A stretch of DNA of 64,000 nucleotides from Emydura subglobosa (lineage: Eukaryota > Chordata > Testudines > Chelidae): contig ML679956.1 of assembly GCA_007922225.1 (NCBI GenBank), positions 79,341,554-79,405,553 of the forward strand. Reading direction: 5' to 3'. The notes beneath the pieces were generated by a model, which had not been told where the DNA came from, searched no databases, and was given only the letters and a program-made list of their open reading frames with translations. The position numbers and the translations under genes were made by a program. Shown piece after piece: positions 11,961 through 23,775 of this stretch (the stretch's first letter is position 1; each line of letters begins with the position of its first letter).

Positions 11961-12513
11961 ATGAAATTCAATGCTGATAAATGCAAAGTAATGCACATTG
12001 GAGAACATAATCCCAGCTATACATACAAAATGATGGGGTCTAAATTAGCTGTTACCACTCAAGAAAGAGATTTTTTAGTCATTGTGGATAGTTCTCCGAA
12101 AACATCTGCTTGTGCAGTGGTAGTCAAAAAAGCTAACAGACTGTTAGGAACTGTTAGGAAAGGGACAGATAATAAGACAGAAAATATCATAATGCCACTA
12201 TGTAAATCCATGGTACGCCCACACCGTCAGTACCGTGTGCAGTTCTGGCCACCCTATCTCTAAAAAGCCATAATTAGAACTGGGCAAAGGACACTGAAGG
12301 GCAACAAAAACGATTATGGAACAGCTTCCTTATAAAGAGAGATTAAAAAGACTGGGACTGATCATCATAGAAAAGAGACAGCTAAGGGGGGATCTGAGAG
12401 AGGTCTATACAATCATGAAAGGTGCGAAGAAAGTGACTAAGCAAGTGTTATTTACCCATCACCTAACACAAGAACCAGGGTCACCCAAGGAAATTAATAA
12501 GTGGCCGGTTTAA
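11961..12513 (+). pseudogene. CR1 ORF2 remnant, C-terminal region
   Basis: Frames at 11961-12263 and 12316-12513 give KFNADKCKVMHIG and YKERLKRLGL, standard for the region after the RT palm in CR1. They are separated by stops. Confidence 0.8.
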
Positions 12514-15164
12514 AAGAAACATAAGGAAGTTCTTCTTCACAGAGCGCACAGTCAACCTGTGGAACCCATTGCTAGGGCACGTTGTGAAGTCCAAAAGTAG
12601 AACTGGGTTAAAAAAAGAATTAGATAAATTCCTGGAGGGTAGGTCCATCCATGGCTGTTAGCCAAGATGATCAGGGACACAGCCCCATGCTCCAGCTGCC
12701 CCTAAACCTCTGACTGCTAGAAGCTGGGACTGGACGACGGGGGATGGATCACTCAATAATTGTCCTGGTCTGTTCATTCCCTCTGAAGCACCTGGCGCTG
12801 GCCACTGTCAGAAGACAGGAGACTGGGCTAGATGGACCATTGGTCTGACCCAGTATGGCCGTTCTTATGTTCTTCAGTACCATAGACTTCAGTGGGACCA
12901 CTTATGGACAAAGGTGCTTCTCACTGGGAGTGAAAGGCTCTGGATCCAGCCATCTGCGTGTGAACTGCGGGGGCTATTGAAATGGATACGTTTTGAAATG
13001 GGAGTGTAGGAGCAGATGTCCTGCAATAGGCCCCCTCCAGTTCTATGCTCCTACACAAACCACCACCCCTACACACACATGGCATGGAGGCCCCCCTGCT
13101 AATGACGATATAGTACAGCATGCTACAGTCAGAGTCCCAGGCACTGCGTGACCCCCGCTGCAAGCTGCGGTGTCTGGGACCAGGCCCGTGGAATCCTACA
13201 GCCCTGTTCTGGATCAGAGCAGCTGCTCCGATCCGAGATCTGCCAGGTTGGTTCTGCTGTGGGTCTGCAGCCGTTCTCCATCCTCTGCAGAGTCTGTCCT
13301 TGGCCACTCGGTTTCTCCCCGTTGCTCTCACCCGGCGAAACATACCCCCCCCGCACAGGCCATGGGACTCATTTCCCCTGTAAGCCCGCGGGCCCCGCCA
13401 TGTGCACCCACAACTCTGCAGAGGGCGCCAGAGACAAGGGACTCCCTGCCACTGCATTTATGGTGTGTCCCACCAATATGGAGGACACTGTCTGAGCTCA
13501 TCCTAGTTAATGCGTTTTTCGGGTTAGTTCTGAAGTTCAGACACAAGGACCCAGAGGGTGTTTCCCCCACTGGATTCTAAGGACAGGGGAAGAGGCGGCG
13601 AGAACGTGCTTTGGTTCCTCGTTCCGTCGATACTCCTTACCGAGAGTGGCTGAGGCACGGTTGGTGTCAGGCTCGGTCGGGAGGCCCTTTCGTTCCTCGA
13701 CTGTAATGGCCCCTCAGATGCTCTGACAGGCTACAGGGTGACACGGGCTCCGTTAGGGGCCTCCGTGCTTTGTTTCACATGGGGCCTTTTTTCTGTGAAT
13801 CACCAGGCCGGCCCTAGGAACGTTGATGGCAGTTACGTCAATGAACACAGCCGGGTTGGGGGCCTCGCCCAGTCCCAAGGGCCCGATTCTCGAGCCGGGG
13901 CAAAGGTGGGCGGCTCCATTCCACCGGTGGGAATGAGAGTAGACCGTGGAGCACAACGTCCCAGGCGAGTCCACGCAATCCCGGACGTTACACGTGGGCA
14001 GAACCCCAAGGAATCGCGTGGATCGTCTCCCCGCCTGCTCTCCACAGCATGGTCCAGGCCACCCGGAAGTGACTCAAGCAACTGGCCTCCCTAGCCAAGC
14101 CCAGCAGTCTTCATCTCATCCCACTGCCCCCACTCACGCCCCTCATGTCACCCTAAATAACCCTTTGAGGCTGACATCCACCTGCTGGACTGTCATCACC
14201 CCCTCCATGCCTCGTCACTTGGCCAACCTCCCTCATTCGCCCCTCTCCAGCCAGGCCTTCCAGCCCCCTGGCCGGTTCCACAGCTCTCCTCTGACCCCCG
14301 TCGCACTGGTCACTCTGTGGGTGCCGCCAGACACAGACGGCAGCCGTGCCGCGTGGGGGGGGGGAGGAGGAGGAGGTAGCGCTGAGTAATGGGCGGAGGA
14401 GGTAGGATGCCGGACGGGGAAGCTCAAGTGATGGCTCGGTCTAGCACTGGCCTCCTTGCTGTCCTGGGGCTGGGGCGAGAGTCTCGTCCTCTGCAGATGA
14501 ACCTCTCTTTTCTCCCCTGGAGTTCTCTCCCCCTTGGCTCTTCTCTGCTGTTAACCCCGCATGGGGTCTTGGGTACAGGGCACAGGAAAGACACAACGCA
14601 GAAAAAAGGGGCTTTGGATTTGGAGGTAGCAGGAATTGCTTCGACCCCCGGTGACAATGTGACACCAGCCTGGGCTGAAAAACATGAGCTGCCCAGGGGA
14701 GGTGCTGACAGGGCTAGTGTGGGCCTCCTGCGCTCTGCAACACCTCTGCTCCCAACACAAGCTCCTCTCCTCAGGTGGGACAAGTGGGACCAGCTGGGCT
14801 GCCCCAGACCATCAGCAAGCCATGACCCAGGAGGAGGTAGAGGGAAACCCAGCCCTCTCCCCCACTGAAAACTACTCCCCGTCTCCCCATCGACAGAGTC
14901 CCAGCCCAAGGGGCCTGTCTGACTGCGGGCAGAGCCTGTGCCGGGAGCCCGGCAACGTCCTTCTGCGTTAAGTGTCTCTGCACACCCACTTCAAACCTCT
15001 CCCTGGGTCTGGCACGAGCAGCTCTGCCCTGCCCCGTGCTTGCATGTCCCAGGTCATGCTGGGGCAAACTCCACCTGCTCAGCTGCGTAGGACTGGCCTC
15101 GGATTGCACCCTGCAGGGCGGGGGCTATCTTTCCCCGGCCACCTCGCGCTATCTGTCCAGGCCC

Positions 15165-15350
15165 TTGTCGCTGCAGCATCCCAGCCCCACACGGTCGCTT
15201 TTCTCCGCACAGCCCTCTGGGGCAGGGCATCATCCTCACCTCACAGGAAACTGAGGCACAGGGCAGAGGGAGTGACTTGGCCAAGGCCACCCAGCGAGTC
15301 TCTGGCTGAATCAGGAATTGAACCCTGGCTCCCGGGGCCCCGTTAGCACC
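15165..15350 (-). repeat. MIR/CORE-SINE copy, antisense
   Basis: 'ggaaactgaggcacagggca' then 'gtgacttggccaaggccacc' then 'gaattgaaccctggctc' is reverse MIR order. Confidence 0.75.
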
Positions 15351-15448
15351 CAATCCACTGGGCCGTTCTTCCGCCCCGGAGATGGCGGTGCTGGAGGGGG
15401 GCGTGTCCCACCCCAATAGACAGCAAACCTGTAAGGCACCAGGCTGCA

Positions 15449-15596
15449 TGTCCACCTGGGGCAGTGATCCAGCACGTGAGCCCAGTGCGCGGTCCGATCA
15501 TGTCCACCCGGGGCAGCGACCCAGCACGTCAGCCCAGGTCGAGGGGGCCTGTCACTCTGCCCAGAGCAGCGACCCAGCACGTCTGCCCCGGACGGG
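15449..15596 (+). repeat. Minisatellite, three copies of about 52 bp
   Basis: Units begin near 15449, 15501 and 15553. Each contains a form of 'gcagcgacccagcacgt'. The third unit is more diverged. Confidence 0.8.
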
Positions 15597-15700
15597 GTCG
15601 ACTCACATTTATGAGCGTAAGATTCCAATCTCCTTGTCTCTAAATCTGCACACAGGAGACATGTACACTGCGTGCACCATACGACGCATGCTGGCCCTCC

Positions 15701-16003
15701 CCGTGTACACCAGGTACATGCTGGACATTACACGTGTGTCCCCCCTTGTGCACATGGGGTATGTGCTATTTGTTACACGTGTGACCTTCCCTTGTGCATA
15801 CGGGGTATATATTGTACATTACACGCATGGTTTTCCCCGTGCACGTACAGTGCATGGCACACATTACACACGTGGCCTCCCCCCGTGCACACGGGGTGCG
15901 TGGTCCACACTGCACACGTGGAGTGGCCTCCTCCGGTGCACACAGGGTACGTGGCACACATTACAAGCGTGACCTCCCCCGGTGCACACAGGGTACATGG
16001 CAG
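15701..16003 (+). repeat. Minisatellite, 46-bp unit, about 6.5 copies
   Basis: Units start at 15701, 15747, 15793, 15839, 15885, 15936 and 15982 (the last partial). Spacing is 46 bp except for one 51-bp step caused by an extra GAGTG. The unit runs 'gtgcacacggggtacgtggc', then 'acacattacacacgtg', then a pyrimidine run. Because 46 is not a multiple of three, the overlapping long frames it creates are artefacts. Confidence 0.9.
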
Positions 16004-17544
16004 TGGCCCATCAATGGCCAGCCTGAGTTTTCCTGCAGCACAATCTGTCAGTGCCAATTAGCGACACGGGAGCATCACAGCGCGCGCCTCAGCAGAGCAG
16101 CACTGACCTAATTCCCGCCCCGCTAAGCCCATGGCAGTGCTTGGGGGGCAGGGAGGGATGGGGAAATCCCTCCCCCTCGCCATCCTCGCCCTGCGGGCAC
16201 ACGGGGACCTGGGGCTGCTCTGCGGGGTGCTGAGGGGTCATCCAGATAGCAGCGGAACCGGCTGCCCCAGCCAGAGCGGGGCCAGGCCAGGGGTCCACCC
16301 TCCTGGCTGGCTGCTGTGGGTCCCGGGGCACCCAGGGAGCAGTGAAGGGACCAGAGGGGTTTGGGAGCTTGGCAGGGGTACAGCACTCACCAGCTCCTCC
16401 CCGGCATCACCCACGGTTCAGCTCAATCCCCAAGTGAGTGTCAGCCCCCCGGGGCCTGGGCCGGGAGCGGAAGAGGGGCAGAGAGCGGCAGGTGCTTCTC
16501 TTTCCCTGGCTGCTCCCTCCGCCTTCCAGTGATCCGGGGAGAGGGGCTTTCTTCTGCCCCATCCCCATCCCCTGCCCTACACTGCAGCTCCCTGGGGCCC
16601 CAGGGCCGGGGATGCTGGCTGCAGAGGTCATGGCGAAGAAAAGCTGGTGTAGGGGGACGGGGAGCCATTGTACCTGCTGCAACTGACCCACGTCGTGAGG
16701 CCGAGATCGGTCCAGCAATAAGCAAACCCCGCACCGCCCCCCCAAAAAAGTGGGGTGAATAGGACTTGGGGAGGTGCAGGGGGCGGTGAAACAGTTCACA
16801 AGGTCAGGATGTGGCTCCACCCCTTATGGGTCCCGGGTCACCCCCCAACCTTATGGCTAGGAGGTTTTATTGCCTCCCCCACCCCCACTGAAAGACACCT
16901 CCATCTTCTCTCCCAGGGCTATGACTACAGGTGATCGGCTACCCCCAGAGCACTCCCCGCATGGCTGTGCAGAGAGCAACCTGCGAGCCAAATGCCAACA
17001 CCCCACTGTGGACACAGGCTCCCCGGGCCTGGGGGAGAAGAAGGGCTCAGGATGGTCCGACAGGGGATGTCTCTGGGGTGCTCCCCACGGGACATTGCAC
17101 GAGGATTCAGAACTAAACAATGCACACCCATGATGGGCTGGGGAAACCCCCATCCCACCCACCTGCCAGAGCACACGCAGCTCCTGTCCCAGGGAGTTTA
17201 GACCCAGCAGGACCCCGCCCAGCTCGGCCTCTCTGCAGGACATGTGGGAAGAGAGCATTTCCCAGACCAGCGGGTCCCACTCGAAAGCCAAGATGGGCAC
17301 CAAGGTCAGCGCCAGGTCTGAGCTCCCGCCTAGCGCCACGCAGCTGCTCAGCAGTGCGGGTCTGGGTTTTGGGGAACACTGGTTCGCCTTCGATGGGGCG
17401 AAGGGGCTGCACGGTTTGCAGGGCTCCCCGCAGTAGAAGGGGAACTGATCTCCTGGGGGACGGGCTGGCTAGAGCAGTCCGGAGAGGGTTAAACCGATAA
17501 CAAAAGGGGAGGGTAAAAAGAGGGAAGAGCCGGGCACTCGATCA

Positions 17545-18607
17545 GCACACAATCGAAATGCTGAGAACCCAATTAATCAAGGAGCGGACAGAGAAGAAAT
17601 GCCTGAGCTGCCTATACACCAGTGCTAGGAGCCTGGGGAACAGGAACAGGATTTGCTCATTTATGAGCAGAAATGCGATCTAGTTGGTGTCACTGAAACC
17701 TGGTGGGATGTGAAAATCGCTGGTTATAACCCATTGGGGAAGGGTCGAGTGGGCAAAAGGGCAGGGCCGCAGGGGAAGGGGCACTCTAGGTCCAAAATGG
17801 CATTACCTGTCTCCGAGTCCCGGACAACTAGGAAGAAAATTATCTTGAATGCTTACGGATCAGCATCCTAACAAATCAAGCACAAGGTGGGGTATGAGTG
17901 TCTGCTACAGACCCCCAAATCACCGCAGGACGACCAGATCTGTAAGCACCTGTCTAACGTGTGTAGGAAGAAAAGCTGTGTGATCAGGGGGGACTTCAAT
18001 TTGAGTGCAAGGGGCTGGAGGTCTCACGCTACCACTACTAATTCCCACAGCCTGGGCATGTCTAAATATTAGAGATGACAACTTCCTAACTCGAAAACTG
18101 TTGCATCCAACACAGGGGAATCCGATATTGGACCTTATCTTGCCAGATAAAGAAGAACAGATCACAGAGCCAAAACTGAATGGTGGCTTAGATACAAATG
18201 ATCATGACTTGATCACGTTTACAATGTGCAGACAGAATAAAGTCCAACCCAGAGATAGATACAGACCTGGTGTTTCAAAAGTGCTTCAATTTCACAGTGC
18301 TGAAAACAATTAAGAGCCAAATCAGCAAGGAGGAAGAATGTAATAAAAACAATGTGACTGATACTTGGGAATTGTCTGAGAATACTTCACTAGCTGGACA
18401 AAAGCCCCAGTCCCACAACAGAGAAAGAAGGCCATATTGCCTGAAAAAGCGACCTGATACAGAAGGGAGGTGAAGGCGGTTTTTAAAGCAAGACCGGAGG
18501 TCTTTCTGAAAGATCTGCTCCAGGGATTATTCTGGGGATTTCACTGGCCTGTGTCATACAGGGGATCAGACTAGATGATCACTAGTGGTCCCTTCTGGCG
18601 CATGAAT
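17545..18607 (+). mobile_element. CR1 fragment: endonuclease region joined to 3' end
   Basis: Starts with LSCLYTSARSLGN and VTETWWD (17653-17871 frame), then GDFNLSARGW (17887-18072 frame), then PILDLILPDKEEQ and LDTNDHDLI (18005-18313 frame). The C-terminal endonuclease motif, normally SDH, reads NDH. The reverse transcriptase is missing: sequence passes by 18470 into the 3' UTR and ends 'ggatcagactagatgatcac', 'ggtcccttctggc'. An internal deletion of the middle of ORF2 is inferred. Confidence 0.8.
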
Positions 18608-19679
18608 GTCTGAATCTAGGACCCTGTCCTCCACACACTAAACCGGCGTCGAGTCTCAGTCCCCATCGTACAAATGCTCCATGGCCTAAAGTGCAGGGAT
18701 TTAGGCCTGGGTTGCCAGCTCGGCTCTGCAGGCACCATGGAGCTTTCCAGCATAAGGGCAGAGATCATCTGGGCAAGGCGCAGAGCTGGTGCCCGGGCTG
18801 GTCCGAGCATGTGGAACCGACTCAGCCGTCACAAACAGCCAGTCGCGCTGCGCCGACCAGCCTTCGCGATATAAACACACAGCAGCGTGAACACAACCCT
18901 ACCAAAATACTCCCCTGCACACACAATGCTCTGCCCAGGGAGAGGACAGAAAGCCAACCCCCTGGGACAGATGTCGGCCATGTGGCTTAATGCACGACTG
19001 GGAAGCGCTGAGCTGCTTTGGTGCTGAAGGCGGTATAAAAACGAGAGGAGACGCAGGAAGATTCTCTTACCTGGCACCAGCCATTAGCTGGGACCGCAGC
19101 CCGGCTGACTCATGACTCAACCCACAAATGGACCCCACTACACAACCCCGTCCACACGTAGCCCGACAGAAACGTTAACACAAGAGCCTTCCCGCCAGGC
19201 TGGTCTCTCATCTCAGCTCCCATGCTGCTGGGGGCAGAGCCGTGCTAGCTGCAGCCCTGGGATGGGCGCCCTGCGCATTCATTGCCATGCACAAGGCAGC
19301 TTCACTGCGTTCAGAACGTGACATGACGGACCCGGTGCGTTCAGGCAGAATGAACCAAATGCAAAAGCTCCCTGGAAATGAAGGAGCCTTCCATGTCTAC
19401 AGAACTGCTCAGCGTCATCTGCAACATCATCCCTGCAGGGCCCCCTCCCCACCCACAGCTGCACCTCGGAGGCCATCCGCACCCCACCCACCGCAGTGGT
19501 TGCATCTCCCTTCTCTTTGCCCCCTTCGACCGCAATCCTCACTCTCCAGCATCACAGGTTCAAGACTTCCATCCCAATGCACACCTGTCACTATATGCAG
19601 GCGGTGGGGTTCGGGTCTCAGTTACGATTCGTGTGGCCGTTACTCCATATTTATGCCTGGAGTGACAGGGAAGGATGCT

Positions 19680-19910
19680 CCCGTGGCTAGGACCTTAGTC
19701 TAGGACTGGAGAAACTGGCATTCCACTCCCTGCTCTGACACAGACTTCCTGTGTCCCCTTGGACAAGTCACTTAACCGGTGTGTGCCTCAGTTTCCCATC
19801 AGTACAATGGGGGATAACAGCACTGCCCTACCTCGCAGCGAGGCTGTGAGATGCTCAGCCACGCTGGTAATGGGGTACCCCAGGCAGGGATCAGAAGCTG
19901 GCTCAAGCAT
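19680..19910 (+). repeat. MIR/CORE-SINE copy
   Basis: Sense MIR order: 'cttggacaagtcacttaacc', 'tgcctcagtttcccatcag', 'acaatgggggataaca', 'gaggctgtgagatgc'. One of the better preserved copies here. Confidence 0.8.
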
Positions 19911-20614
19911 TCCCAGATAATAACAGTAATTAAAACCTGTTATACATTTTCTCCCATCAGATGCCACCTGCCTTTCTACCCCATGGTTGCCGAGTAGCTC
20001 AGAGAGAATCCAAACTGCAGGGCGCCCTGCTGGTCCCACGCACGCCTCATTTTGGCTGGGGCCTTTTCCCTCTCTCAACTTTTGATCGGCCTGTTTAAGC
20101 CAGGACTGGGGTCAAGCCACCAACACACTGCCTTTCAGAGCGACCGCTCTGAGAACGCAGGAGCGGGAGGGCAATCGCCAGGAGCGTGTACCAGGGGAAA
20201 CACTCCCTCTAATTGAATACACCGGATCTTTGCACGCTTAAGATACAGGCGGGCAAACACTGCCCAGGCAGCCTCCCAGCTCGGCCCAGCATGCCTCGAG
20301 CCACTTCACGCATTTGGGTCCAAAACCTAGTGAGCTGGAGACACCAACCTCTTCTGCTCGCCCCTTCTCAAAACGTCGCCTCTGGTGCTGCAGGAGTTTT
20401 CTCCTCTGCGCACCTGGAACCGCCTCGCCCTGCGTATCCCACACCCCCTCTCAGAACCCAGCTGAAAACGCTTCCCTGCTCTGCGGCCTGTTGAATGCTC
20501 TTCCTCTCCACGACCCCGCAGCCGCACAAGCTGATCCTGGGAAGCATTGTGGGGGGGCACAGCTTCCGTGGGAGCCCCTCCCCATGGAGCCCATTGGGCT
20601 GATAAATTTCAGCC

Positions 20615-20807
20615 CCCCTTCCACACAGGGCTGTTTTAAGACCTTCGTAGGCCTTAGGCACACTTGCCTTCGTAGGCCCCCCGAGCGAAATAACTGATTT
20701 GATTTTAAGCTATTAATAAATAGTTTTGTAAATAAAAATTAAAAATGATATATAACATTTTTTTTTCGTAGGCCCTGAAAGTGTCGTAGGCCCTAGGGAC
20801 TGTGCCT
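20615..20807. repeat. Possible DNA-transposon fragment ending at the gap
   Basis: Begins near 'acagggctgttttaagacc' and carries the 8-mer CGTAGGCC four times (about 20645, 20671, 20767, 20786) around an AT-rich core. It stops at the N run. Transposon origin is an inference from this layout only. Confidence 0.3.
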
Positions 20808-20817
20808 NNNNNNNNNN
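20808..20817. other. Assembly gap, 10 N
   Basis: Ten Ns inside the CSPG5 intron, 84 bp from the ectodomain exon. The true gap size is unknown. Confidence 1.
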
Positions 20818-20900
20818 TGGATAATCCAGCCCTGCTTCCACACTAGCCCCTTCCAGCAGGGGCCCAGGCCCCTCCGCCCAGCCCAGCCCCCTGCGCTCAC

Positions 20901-22503
20901 CTGCAGAAGGCGCCCAGGTTCTCCACCAGGTAGCACTGGCCCCCGTTGAGGCAGTAGCTGGGGAAGATGTCGCACACGGACCTGCAGGAGCTGTTGTGCC
21001 GGATGTAGCCGCCCCTGCACTCTGTGCCGTTCTCACCGCCGGGGCCCGCCGCCCCGGACAGCGGGCCCAGGTCCCTGCTGCTCTCCACCGGGCGAGGTCC
21101 GGAGGTGGCGCCGGCCCCCGAGATGATGAAGGTCTGCAGCGGGGGGACGAGGTAGCGGCGGCTGGTCGGCTCGGCCACCTGCACCATGGTCTGGATCTTG
21201 GGCGTGGCTGGGGTGGGCAGCTTGTAGTTGTTCTCATCCTCCAGGCCCCTGGTCAGCCCACCTCCCCTGTCCTCCTCCTCCTCGTCCTCTTCCTCGTCCA
21301 GCTCTTCGTCCTCACCTTCCTCGTCCCCGTCTGTGTAGAAGGAGGTGGTGGGGTAGAAATCCGACTCCTCGAAGGGCGTGAAGTCGTCGTAGAGCTCGTG
21401 GATGGCCCAGGAGGTCGGCTTGTGCCCCGGTTTCCTCTTGGGGGGGTCTGCCCCTGCGCGGCCCCCAACCTGGCCTGGGCTCTCCCCATCGAAGAGGTCG
21501 TAGTAGTCAATGTCAATGATCTCGGAGACCGACTGGCCTGAGGGAGGCTCGGGGGTCTTGAGAGCAGCGACAGGGGGTGTGGCGGCCAAGTGGGGCCCCA
21601 GGGGCCCCGGGGTGTCCAGCCAGGTTAGATCCGTGCGGCCTGGGGTCCCCTGGGCTGGGGAGCTGCTGGACGAGGCCACCCACAGCTCCAGAGGCTCCTC
21701 CTTCTGCGCAGAGTCCTGCACCAGCCCCGGGCTGCTCAGCGCCTGGGTGCCCAGCTCGGGGGTCCCGCCGCCTGGGGTGGGGGGTGTCAGCACCGGTTCC
21801 CCGAAAGCCTCCAGCAGCAGCTGGGTCTCGGCTGCCTCCGAGCGGAGGCCTGGCCCTGCCGACGGGCTGGCTGCAGCTGTCCCCTCCGTGGGGAGCCGGT
21901 CCGGGCTGGGGGGGACAGTCAGCGCCACGTGCGCCCCCCGGCTCCCCGCATCCCCCGGAGAGGCCCTGGCAGGCTGCTCTCCGCTCCCGGCTTCCTCCTG
22001 GCTCGCAGGGACAGGGCGGGCGGTGCTCTCCGGCGCTCCCTTCGCGGCGCTCAGTCCCAGGAGAAGGGCTTCCCCGTGGCCCGGCCAAGCCAGGCTCGTC
22101 ACGGCCGACGAGGCTTCCCCGGGCCGCTCATTGTCCAAAGGCCCCGGGCTCCAGGCGCCCTGGCTGTCAGCCCCGCCGGGGCAGCCGGAGCAGAGCGAGG
22201 ATGCGTTGTTCTGCGCGCTCATCCCGCCGGGAGGGTACAGCGCCGAGCTCCCGGCTCCGGGGACTGGCGGGGTGGAAGCTGCATCAGCTGCGCCTCCGCC
22301 TTCTGCCGCCCAGACCGGCAGAGCAGCAGGTGTCTCTCGCCCGGATTCCTGCACCCGGCCTGCCTCGGCGGCGTTTCTCCCGGCCCCCGGGGCGTTGCCC
22401 AGGAGCTCTGCACGCGTGGGCTCCTGTCCCCAGCCGCTCTCCGAGGGTGAGGGGGTCCCCGCCCCGCCAGTGGGGTCGTGGTGCTCGGGGTGTTTTTCGG
22501 GCG
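20901..22503 (-). CDS. CSPG5: CSPG5 large ectodomain exon
   Basis: A 1603-nt minus-strand exon. The acceptor is a strong polypyrimidine tract ending CAG at 22506-22504 and the donor GTGAGC starts at 20900. It opens with two bases of a split codon and ends with AG, in phase with the exon at 6033. Features in protein order: a long Ala/Gly/Ser/Pro-rich region; EEAGSGEQ near 21975-21995, matching the acidic Ser-Gly chondroitin sulphate site of the family; IIDIDYYDLFDGE; DDFTPFEESDFYPTTSFY; a Glu/Asp-rich run (about 21269-21330); NGTEC; then the EGF-like module with CRSVCDIFPSYCLNGGQC. CSPG5 is a brain membrane proteoglycan and ErbB3-type ligand. The N-terminal half is poorly conserved, but I see no stop or frameshift. 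The open frame running upstream to 22771 is intronic in this model. Confidence 0.93.
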
Positions 22504-22806
22504 CTGGGGGGGTGACACGGGAGAGAAGGAGCGTCAGGCAGCGCTTCAAACCACCCCGATTGGCGCGCACGCGCGTGTGTGTGTTCGCGTGTGCACGGTG
22601 CAGGACATCGCAGCCGAACCCGGCCCGCCAGCCACTGGCAGCGTTTGGAAACGGATCACGGTTTGCAGAACCACAGCCCCGCCGGTGCAAACAGCGGCTG
22701 CGTCGGCTCAGTTCAGCCCAGGTCTGCTCGCAGGCTGCCCCCCCCCCCCTCCCCCCCCCCCCCCCGGACACACACGCGGCCCCTCGCTTTGTTCATGCCC
22801 CCCCCC

Positions 22807-22807
<1 letters not shown>

Positions 22808-22840
<33 letters not shown>
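22808..22840. repeat. (CA)n microsatellite
   Basis: About 16 CA units after a poly-C run (22739-22766 and 22797-22806 are nearly pure C). Confidence 0.95.
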
Positions 22841-22841
<1 letters not shown>

Positions 22842-23610
22842 TTCAAGCGTGGTAAAGCGGCATCCACCGCAGGAAATACAACGGGGAAGTTGGTTCCCAG
22901 TCCCCCCCGGCTCCCCTTTCCCTGGCCCGACCGGGGCTTGCTCTGGGCTGAGCCGGATCCCTGCCGCCTCCTTACAACGTGCCGGGGGCGGGCGGGTTTC
23001 GGGGGGGTTACCCGGGCCTGGGAACCGCGGGGGGGGCCGGTGCAGCGAGCAGCTGTGACCATGCCCGGCTCAGCCCCGGGACCGGGCGCCGCTTTTCCGC
23101 GCTGCTGTTGAACCAGGCGGCTGTAGCTATTTCCCCTCGGCCCGTTTTTAACTGGGGGGCGGAGAGGGGGGGTTATCCTCTCCCGAGGCTGGAGCGCTGG
23201 CGGCGGGTTCCCGAGCCCGGGCTCGCTGGGATCCGCGCCGCAGAGGCTGCCCCGAGCCGGGCGCGGGGGAAATCAGCCCCCGGCACTGGGGGGGGGATCG
23301 CGGGGCTGGAGGCTGCACCCCGCCCCGGGGTCACCGCTGCGGTGGGAGCGAGGGGCGCGGAGCCCGGGGGGGGATCCTTCAGAAATAAACCTCGCCCCGG
23401 ATTGGGGTTGTTTGGGGGGGAGGGGAAGGGCAGCCGGAGGTGAAGGTGTCTCACACCGCCCGCCCCCCTCCGCCGCATCCTGCACCGCACGGCCGAGAGG
23501 GGCCCCCCAGATCCCCCCCAGATCCCCCCCACCTCCTGACAATACAAAATAGCGATTTTTTGTTTGTTTTTGCAGCCGAATCTCCATGTCTGGGGGCTGC
23601 CCCCCCCATT

Positions 23611-23775
23611 TACACACTCACACACACTCACTCACACACACACTCACACACACACACACACACACACTCACACTTACACTCACACACACACACACACACT
23701 CACTCACACACACACTCATACACACTCACACTCACACACACTCACACTCACTCACACACTCACACTCACACACAC
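23611..23775. repeat. CA/CACT compound microsatellite, 165 bp
   Basis: Mixed CACACA and CACTCA units throughout, inside the CpG island. It creates long Thr/His/Ser frames that are not genes. Confidence 0.95.

Larger units (their letters stand above)
8785..12874 (+). mobile_element. CR1-type LINE, near full length, decayed
   Basis: In order on the plus strand: an ORF1 esterase remnant (about 8930-9290), an ORF2 endonuclease remnant (about 9690-10270), reverse transcriptase pieces (about 11020-11960), the C-terminal region (to about 12510) and a 3' UTR ending in 'gttcttatgttctt' (12861-12874). All coding parts carry stops and frameshifts. A Harbinger MITE interrupts it at 10635. The 3' UTR phrase 'ctgggctagatggaccattg' recurs, more or less diverged, in fragments at 28.9 and 46.1 kb, with a related 3' end at 41.2 kb. 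CR1 elements move by target-primed reverse transcription; this copy looks immobile. Confidence 0.9.
6034..20900 (-). other. CSPG5 intron, about 15 kb
   Basis: Separates the transmembrane exon from the large ectodomain exon. It holds CR1 copies at 8785-12874 and 17545-18607, a Harbinger MITE, two minisatellites, MIR fragments and a 10-N gap at 20808-20817. The stretches 6034-7140, 7285-8780, 12880-15160, 16005-17540 and 18610-19680 contain nothing I recognise, apart from a pyrimidine-rich tract at 8160-8350 and homopolymeric C or G runs. Confidence 0.85.

Noticed and set aside
15672..16061. Repeat-rich proteins, or a CRISPR-like array, in the 46-bp tandem
   Set aside because: Units are directly adjacent without spacers, the period is not divisible by three, and this is vertebrate DNA.
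22504..22771. Upstream extension of the CSPG5 frame
   Set aside because: In frame but lies before a strong acceptor, has no signal peptide and contains low-complexity Gly; read as intron.
21510..23111. 533-codon plus-strand open frame
   Set aside because: Antisense to the CSPG5 ectodomain exon and CpG island. High GC removes stops; composition is Pro/Ala/Gly/Ser with no domain.
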